IMG/VR virus record: IMGVR_UViG_3300012005_000008 | Coordinates: 1-56,010 of that record | DNA: 56,010 nucleotides | Direction: 5' to 3' (one strand) | From: a virus | In this document: positions 51,414 through 56,010 of the stretch, one piece after another | How the letters are laid out: each line of letters opens with the position of its first letter | Numbering within the stretch: the stretch's first letter is position 1 | The notes under the pieces: generated by a model | Told to the model about the DNA's origin: nothing | The model's input: only the letters and a program-made list of their open reading frames with translations | The model's database searches: none | Translations under genes and position numbers: made by a program

Positions 51414-51943
51414 GGCTTCTTTCCGACGTTAATTCCAGCGGCGCGTTGTAAACGCTCTATATTTTCTTTCTGGAGACGTAATGACTGTGCTTGTTGTTGC
51501 GGTGTCATATCGGTCGTCGATGATTTCATTAGGTCGATAATATCATCTTCGCTGCTTGGGGGAAGCTGTTCCATGTCGATTGAACCATCAGCATTCTGAA
51601 CAGGGTATGAAGGATCATTATGCAGCTCAGTTTCGATTAATTCAATCTCGGCCTTGATAGCGTTAATGATGTTAATCTTATTAGGAAAAGAAACTGCCAC
51701 GAGGTTTAATGTACGCAGCATGCCTACAATTTCCGCCCAGTATTGAATACACCCGATCTTTTCATGATCATCGCCGATTAACTCTGGAGACGTCAGCGCG
51801 TGTTCATTTTCAAGAAGCTTCAGCTCTTCGCTAAGCTTACAAGTTCCACAAACCTTGTTAGTTTCAACTTTATGTTCAATGCACCGGCACGTAGTAACGT
51901 TTTGACAAACCGGGCAAGTATTACGTTCGTGATGTGTGTGCAT
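51410..51943 (-). CDS. Zinc-finger-like hypothetical protein
   Basis: A 177-residue protein. The N-terminus holds CPVC, CRC and CGTC (residues ~10-37) plus His residues, enough for one or two zinc sites. The rest is helical and acidic and ends with a Gln-rich basic helix. No family recognised. It is coupled to the RecB-like nuclease gene. Confidence 0.6.
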   Translation of the reverse strand: MHTHHERNTCPVCQNVTTCRCIEHKVETNKVCGTCKLSEELKLLENEHALTSPELIGDDHEKIGCIQYWAEIVGMLRTLNLVAVSFPNKINIINAIKAEIELIETELHNDPSYPVQNADGSIDMEQLPPSSEDDIIDLMKSSTTDMTPQQQAQSLRLQKENIERLQRAAGINVGKKP

Positions 51944-52596
51944 TACAAGTTCTCGTAGAAGGTAGAAACTCTTTCAAAGAGGCTTAACAAAAGATCATCA
52001 GTGATCGTTTTCTTAAACACCATAGGCATCTTATTCTCAACACCCATCAAGATCACCAGCTTGTCGATATTAGTTCCAAACATCTCATTGTGGGCCATCG
52101 CATAAAATGCGGTTTGGAGCCAGTAATCGCCGATCTCGTTCTTGTCTTTGATTCGGCTAGAGGTTTTATAATCAACAATGGTCAGAGTATTTTGATACTC
52201 TGCCACTAGATCGCATCGTCCAGCTACACCTAAGGTATCTGAATAGAGAACAACCTCTTGTCCTAATACCTTATTTATCTTCTTAATCTCTAACCTAAGG
52301 CTACGAAACATATTAGCGTGAGCTTCTGGAAATTCTTCAACTTTTGGATCTTCTCCGTTAAGAGCTCGTTCTAACATCAAGTGAACATTTGTTCCACGTT
52401 GAGCTGCATCTTGAGAAACCTGGGCAGCCTTCTTTTCGCCGATTCGCTGGCGCCAAGCTTGAAGAGAATTCTTTTTCTCTTCAAGCTCGGTTCCACCGAG
52501 AACTGTCGTGATGGAAGGATACATCTTTTCATCTGAGATGAGATAAATGCGCTTTCCATGAACGCTCGTAGTTTCATAATCGGTATAGGTATACAT
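51943..52596 (-). CDS. RecB/MGME1-like PD-(D/E)XK exonuclease
   Basis: A 217-residue nuclease with the full RecB-family motif set: QRGTNVH (Gly68, His72), AGRCDL (Asp129), IVDYKTS (Asp142, Lys144) and WLQTAFYAMAHNE (QxxxY). Similar single-domain exonucleases are found in T4-like phages and related to mitochondrial MGME1. It probably processes DNA ends during replication or recombination. The start overlaps the previous stop as TAATG. Confidence 0.9.
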   Translation of the reverse strand: MYTYTDYETTSVHGKRIYLISDEKMYPSITTVLGGTELEEKKNSLQAWRQRIGEKKAAQVSQDAAQRGTNVHLMLERALNGEDPKVEEFPEAHANMFRSLRLEIKKINKVLGQEVVLYSDTLGVAGRCDLVAEYQNTLTIVDYKTSSRIKDKNEIGDYWLQTAFYAMAHNEMFGTNIDKLVILMGVENKMPMVFKKTITDDLLLSLFERVSTFYENL

Positions 52597-54566
52597 TACT
52601 CTTCTTCGCTTGGTTTCTTGTCTTTCTTGGGAGCAACATCCTTGTCTTTCTTCTTAGGATCCTTTTCAGCATCTGGATCTTCCTTCCCCTCAGCACCATT
52701 TAATGCAAATTCCGAGAATTCCTTGATCTGTTTGGCGCTCATTGGATAAGTTGTATCATCTCCTGCTTTCTTGACGATAGCGTTGATTCCACGAGTCGAG
52801 ATGGTAATCTTCAACTTTGGATCTGTAGCGTCTTTTAAAACGATAACCGTATGTCCTTCAAGAGCCTTAACAGCTTTTTCAAGGCTTTCTGGATCTAGCG
52901 AAAACTTGAACTGATCATAAGAAATTACAGCATTATCATCTTCCATTGTATAAGTCCACTCTTGGACCTCGGTAAGAACAACAGTAGATGATGTCACAGC
53001 GGTACCTTCCTTAACATTGGTAGGAGCGCTATCTACCGCAGCTGGTTTTTGCTCATTATTATTCGGCTTTTGAAGAGCCATCGTTTCTCCAACAACGTCC
53101 ATCAATTGAACCAACATCTGGTGCATTGATCCATTGAACTTTAACGACAGCCTTGGTTTAGCTCGATTAATGAATGTCTTATAAACTGAGCTACCCAGTA
53201 AAGCGGTGGCTAATGATTTATTTGGAGTAGGATCGGCCATGTTGAACAGGTCCTCAATCAATGAGGTGAGATTCTCAGGAGTAATTCCTTCTTCCATCTG
53301 AGTATCTTGCGGATTGACCTTCTTTAACGCGTTAGTTAGCTTAATAAGCTTCATGCGAACGCCAGATTTAACGTTCATCGAGATGCCAGATTGAGAACGA
53401 TTAACGAGCGCTTTATATTGGCTTGTTCCTTGAAGCTGTTGGAGAAGCTCAGGTGTCGCAGAAACGTAAGTCAATAGCTGATTCACGCCATCCCAGAAAT
53501 CATGATAGAGCCCCTCATTGATGGTCATTAATGATTCCATAAACTTAGGTTTCTTCTTAACGATAACCTTCTTCTTACCTTCTTCCTCTTCGTCATCATC
53601 TTTCTTTGGTTTCTCTACTGGCTCATCAGGAGTGTCATCTTTTGGAGCCTCATCTTCATCACTTGGAGCTTCCTCTGGTTCTTCAACCGACTCTTCAGGA
53701 GGCTCTTCATCGGGTTCTTTTTTCTTTTTCTTGTGATGCTTTTTCTTAGGCTCATCATCTTTGTCCTTGGTTGGTTCTTCCTTAGGAGTCTCTTCGTCTT
53801 TTTCATCATCCTTAGGTTCTTCTTCAGTAGCGTCAGGATCTGACTTGCTGTGCGTCGCCTTGGAGACAAAAACCTTAAGAGCTGCTTTTAATGCAGTATC
53901 TTTAGTCATTTCAGCGGCGCGATGCTTGATACCTTGAACGATCGATGCCTTATATGGGCTCTTATTCAATGCTATCTCAGGAAGACCGAGCTCTAATAAC
54001 GCATGGTAAACCAACAGCTGTGTTGCAGTTGATAATCTGTCCTCAACAGATCCACCATCGGCACCTTCAGTTAAGCTAAATGCGATTCGCTCTCCAAGGT
54101 TTAGATCTTCCAACTTTGCAGTATAACCTTTAGAATTCTTTTCAGATTTGTTACCGTAAACCTGTTTATTCATTACTTCTGAACCGTCGGTCTGTGGAGC
54201 ATTATCTTCTCCGTCTTCGACATCTTCCTCTGCATCTTCATCTTCCTTATCATCGGGCCACTCGACGTCGACTATCTGGAATTCTTTTGATAGCTCGTTT
54301 AAGCATTCTTCGATATCATCGACCTCGCCCAGCTTAGCTGATAGAGCCTTCTCAAACTCTTCGGCTTGGTCGGCTTGAACGTAGACCTTAACTATCTTCC
54401 CATCGTCCGTCTCGAGACCAAAGGTAACGGTGTCGATGTCATCGAGCTTTTCCGAACGGTCAAGCTGCTTAAGGACATTATCTTCAATGCCACTAGAGTC
54501 TTCAGTTTCATTTTCTGATAGGAAACCAAACTCTTTCTTGAGCTTCTTCATCATGCTTTCAAACAT
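52596..54566 (-). CDS. Large acidic protein with low-complexity charged region
   Basis: A 656-residue protein from ATG 54566 (MFESMMKKLKKEFGFLS), just after the strong site AAGGAGGAA; the 52 residues upstream in frame overlap the previous gene and are artefactual. The N-terminal domain is acidic. Residues ~280-390 are a Glu/Asp/Lys/Pro low-complexity stretch. The C-terminal half holds two related helical units (FWDGVNQLLTYVSATPELLQ and LIEDLFNMADPTPNKSL) and a beta domain. No family was recognised; scaffold or internal head functions are conceivable. Confidence 0.65.
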   Translation of the reverse strand: MFESMMKKLKKEFGFLSENETEDSSGIEDNVLKQLDRSEKLDDIDTVTFGLETDDGKIVKVYVQADQAEEFEKALSAKLGEVDDIEECLNELSKEFQIVDVEWPDDKEDEDAEEDVEDGEDNAPQTDGSEVMNKQVYGNKSEKNSKGYTAKLEDLNLGERIAFSLTEGADGGSVEDRLSTATQLLVYHALLELGLPEIALNKSPYKASIVQGIKHRAAEMTKDTALKAALKVFVSKATHSKSDPDATEEEPKDDEKDEETPKEEPTKDKDDEPKKKHHKKKKKEPDEEPPEESVEEPEEAPSDEDEAPKDDTPDEPVEKPKKDDDEEEEGKKKVIVKKKPKFMESLMTINEGLYHDFWDGVNQLLTYVSATPELLQQLQGTSQYKALVNRSQSGISMNVKSGVRMKLIKLTNALKKVNPQDTQMEEGITPENLTSLIEDLFNMADPTPNKSLATALLGSSVYKTFINRAKPRLSLKFNGSMHQMLVQLMDVVGETMALQKPNNNEQKPAAVDSAPTNVKEGTAVTSSTVVLTEVQEWTYTMEDDNAVISYDQFKFSLDPESLEKAVKALEGHTVIVLKDATDPKLKITISTRGINAIVKKAGDDTTYPMSAKQIKEFSEFALNGAEGKEDPDAEKDPKKKDKDVAPKKDKKPSEEE

Positions 54567-55473
54567 TTTCTTCCTCCTTCGTTTTCTTTGCGGCTTCTGG
54601 GGCCTTAAACTTCCGAGCTTTAAATTTTTGCTTACGTTTCTTGACGATCTTATTATCACGAAAGATATATTTACCCTTCTTAGTAATTTGCTCCTTAGAC
54701 ATCTTGTCAAGCTTAAAAACACCTTGGGTTACAGCATCACTGTTAGCTGTAGGGATCGGCGAGCTTGGACCTCTAACGATCGCATTTGAGTTTTGAGATG
54801 AAGAAGCGATATTCCCAGTGCTAATAGCTCCATCTTCAACTATCTTCTTGAAAGAAACTATCCTGGTAGCTACTGATCCAATCCCCTTCACTAATAAGGT
54901 GGTGCTCAACGCACGCATGCGAGGGAGAAGGTGAGAATGTGGATCTGCTTGCATTAGATACATAAATGAATTATTAACTGCTTTTTTCTTAACATTATCA
55001 GAAACCTGGTCCCAATGTAGAATCGTGGCGAGCATATTTCTGTAGTAAGAGCTTGTGATGCGATATCGATGCTTAAGCGCAATCAATGAAGCACAAACTT
55101 CCATCCAATGAACTTCGCTTGGAGCTGATAATGGAACTTTCATCATCGCTTGAATACGAGTATGTTGAATGTGCTTTGACTCAGCGGCTAACAATTCAGC
55201 TTCGCCTGGAGCCATCCTATTTTTAACCTCTGGGTGCAGTGGATAAAATAACGCTAAACCCCAGAAGTTTACGTCGCTCATCTGTGGACTAAATTTTGTT
55301 AGCTTACTGTGGCTAACATCATTAATTAGAATCAGACCTTTTAAGTCTTGCAGCTTCATCATTAATAATGCTGCAACATAATTAGCTAGGAACGCATTAG
55401 TTACAGAGTTAAATGTCGCACCTTTCAGCTTGTTAATGTTAATGCTTTCATTGATCGTTGATAGAAAATTCAT
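54559..55473 (-). CDS. Hypothetical protein with basic C-terminus
   Basis: A 304-residue, mostly helical protein (MNFLSTINESININKLKG). The last 60 residues are strongly basic (KKGKYIFRDNKIVKKRKQKF), possibly nucleic-acid binding. The N-terminal FLSTINES contains an IxE site like other leader-bearing proteins here. No family recognised. It overlaps both neighbours. Confidence 0.6.
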   Translation of the reverse strand: MNFLSTINESININKLKGATFNSVTNAFLANYVAALLMMKLQDLKGLILINDVSHSKLTKFSPQMSDVNFWGLALFYPLHPEVKNRMAPGEAELLAAESKHIQHTRIQAMMKVPLSAPSEVHWMEVCASLIALKHRYRITSSYYRNMLATILHWDQVSDNVKKKAVNNSFMYLMQADPHSHLLPRMRALSTTLLVKGIGSVATRIVSFKKIVEDGAISTGNIASSSQNSNAIVRGPSSPIPTANSDAVTQGVFKLDKMSKEQITKKGKYIFRDNKIVKKRKQKFKARKFKAPEAAKKTKEEENV

Positions 55474-56010
55474 TCTGAGCTTCCTCCGTGAATCGAATCT
55501 AGTTGAGATTTGAAGAACGCCTCAATCAAATCCTCGATGTCTTGAGTTTTTCGAATTGTAGCAAGTTGTTGATAAAGCTGCTTCCTAGCTTCGGCAAAGG
55601 TCATTAATGTACGACGCTTGATCTCTGGGGTATACTTAATTTTCTTCCCATCTTCTAATTCTAATTCATATTCATCAGCCGACTTTTTAAAGGAATCTAG
55701 AGCGTCATCGAGGTCATCGATCGTATGAATGTATATAGCTTGTAGCTTCCTCTTAACTGATTGAAAATTAAGTTGATGAAGAGAGTCAGCGATGTTCTTA
55801 ACAGTTTCTTCGCGTGAATCTCCCCTGAACTTTGCTAGAACTTTCTTTGTTTGGTTGGGAACGTCAACGCTCTCCATACCAAACAGCTTCAGCGAACGTA
55901 ACCTAGCGTCACCAACTATACCACCCCTAGCCTCATCAGTAGCATTTGGATCATTAGTTAAGATCCTTCCTGTAACTTGCTTACGGGCCGAGTAATTAAA
56001 TTGATTAATC
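55470..56010 (-). CDS. Hypothetical protein (3' part, runs off right edge)
   Basis: The frame is open from the right edge to the stop at 55470, giving 179 visible residues. An internal ATG at 55877 would give 135, but the upstream sequence (NQFNYSARKQVTGRILTNDP, then RGGIVGDARLRSLKLFG) reads as coding, so the true start is outside the window. The body is helical and acidic. No family recognised. It is the most upstream visible gene of the operon running to 48268. Confidence 0.65.
   Translation of the reverse strand, partial: INQFNYSARKQVTGRILTNDPNATDEARGGIVGDARLRSLKLFGMESVDVPNQTKKVLAKFRGDSREETVKNIADSLHQLNFQSVKRKLQAIYIHTIDDLDDALDSFKKSADEYELELEDGKKIKYTPEIKRRTLMTFAEARKQLYQQLATIRKTQDIEDLIEAFFKSQLDSIHGGSSE

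Noticed and set aside
53518-53736. Serine-rich plus-strand ORF
   Set aside because: It is the antisense image of the Glu/Lys/Asp low-complexity region of the 52596-54566 gene.

Overview
The window is part of the genome of a large, T4-like contractile-tailed phage (Myoviridae morphology). The call rests on a set of T4-type genes read directly from the translations: late sigma factor gp55, the gp46/gp47 recombination nuclease pair, and baseplate proteins resembling gp26, gp48/54, gp53, gp5, gp25 and gp6. There are also TAAATA-type late promoters and an acidic, densely overlapping set of small phage genes. A complete outer-membrane porin of the type common in Burkholderiales/Betaproteobacteria points to a host in that group. 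No rRNA, tRNA, CRISPR, integrase or insertion sequence was recognised.

Layout. 1-2015 (minus) is the 5' part of a tape-measure-like gene running off the left edge, with a divergent gp26-type hub cluster at 2065-3536. 3529-13237 (minus) is a dense early/middle-type block: a membrane protein, a PD-(D/E)XK nuclease, a Skp1-GnT1-like glycosyltransferase, a dual-specificity phosphatase, a metalloprotease-like protein, gp46, gp47, small zinc-binding proteins and gp55. 13376-19898 (plus) is a late operon: an NMN adenylyltransferase-like protein, then baseplate genes (gp48/54-like, gp53, hub, lysozyme-less gp5 spike, gp25). 19981-21955 (minus) is an antisense island (CYTH phosphatase, LRR-like protein and others). 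22024-42112 (plus) is the second late block: a gp6-like wedge, a 2,882-residue virion protein, further structural proteins, two tail-fibre-like proteins with proline-rich linkers and GH16 domains, and a 2OG-Fe(II) prolyl-hydroxylase-like enzyme. 42199-43012 is a putative lysis region. 42996-48230 (minus) holds accessory genes (DUF4262-like, HD hydrolase, C39-like protease, porin, a second 2OG-like protein). 48268-56010 (minus) is one tightly overlapping operon ending in a RimK/RimB-like fusion and an LRR-like protein; its upstream gene runs off the right edge.

How it works together. Two promoter classes can be read. A TTTAC(A/T)-N17-TATAAT class appears four times, always on the minus strand ahead of accessory genes. 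A TAAATA class lies ahead of structural genes and fits gp55 encoded here. The most provocative combination is a GlcNAc-transferase of the Skp1-GnT1 family plus a prolyl-4-hydroxylase-like enzyme whose start codon overlaps the stop of a tail-fibre gene with a ~110-residue proline-rich linker. This suggests hydroxyproline glycosylation of the fibres. Other notable items are the porin with its own promoter and terminator, the RimK/RimB-like fusion, and a recurring N-terminal motif resembling T4 capsid-targeting sequences. All functions are from reading motifs by eye; no database search was run.
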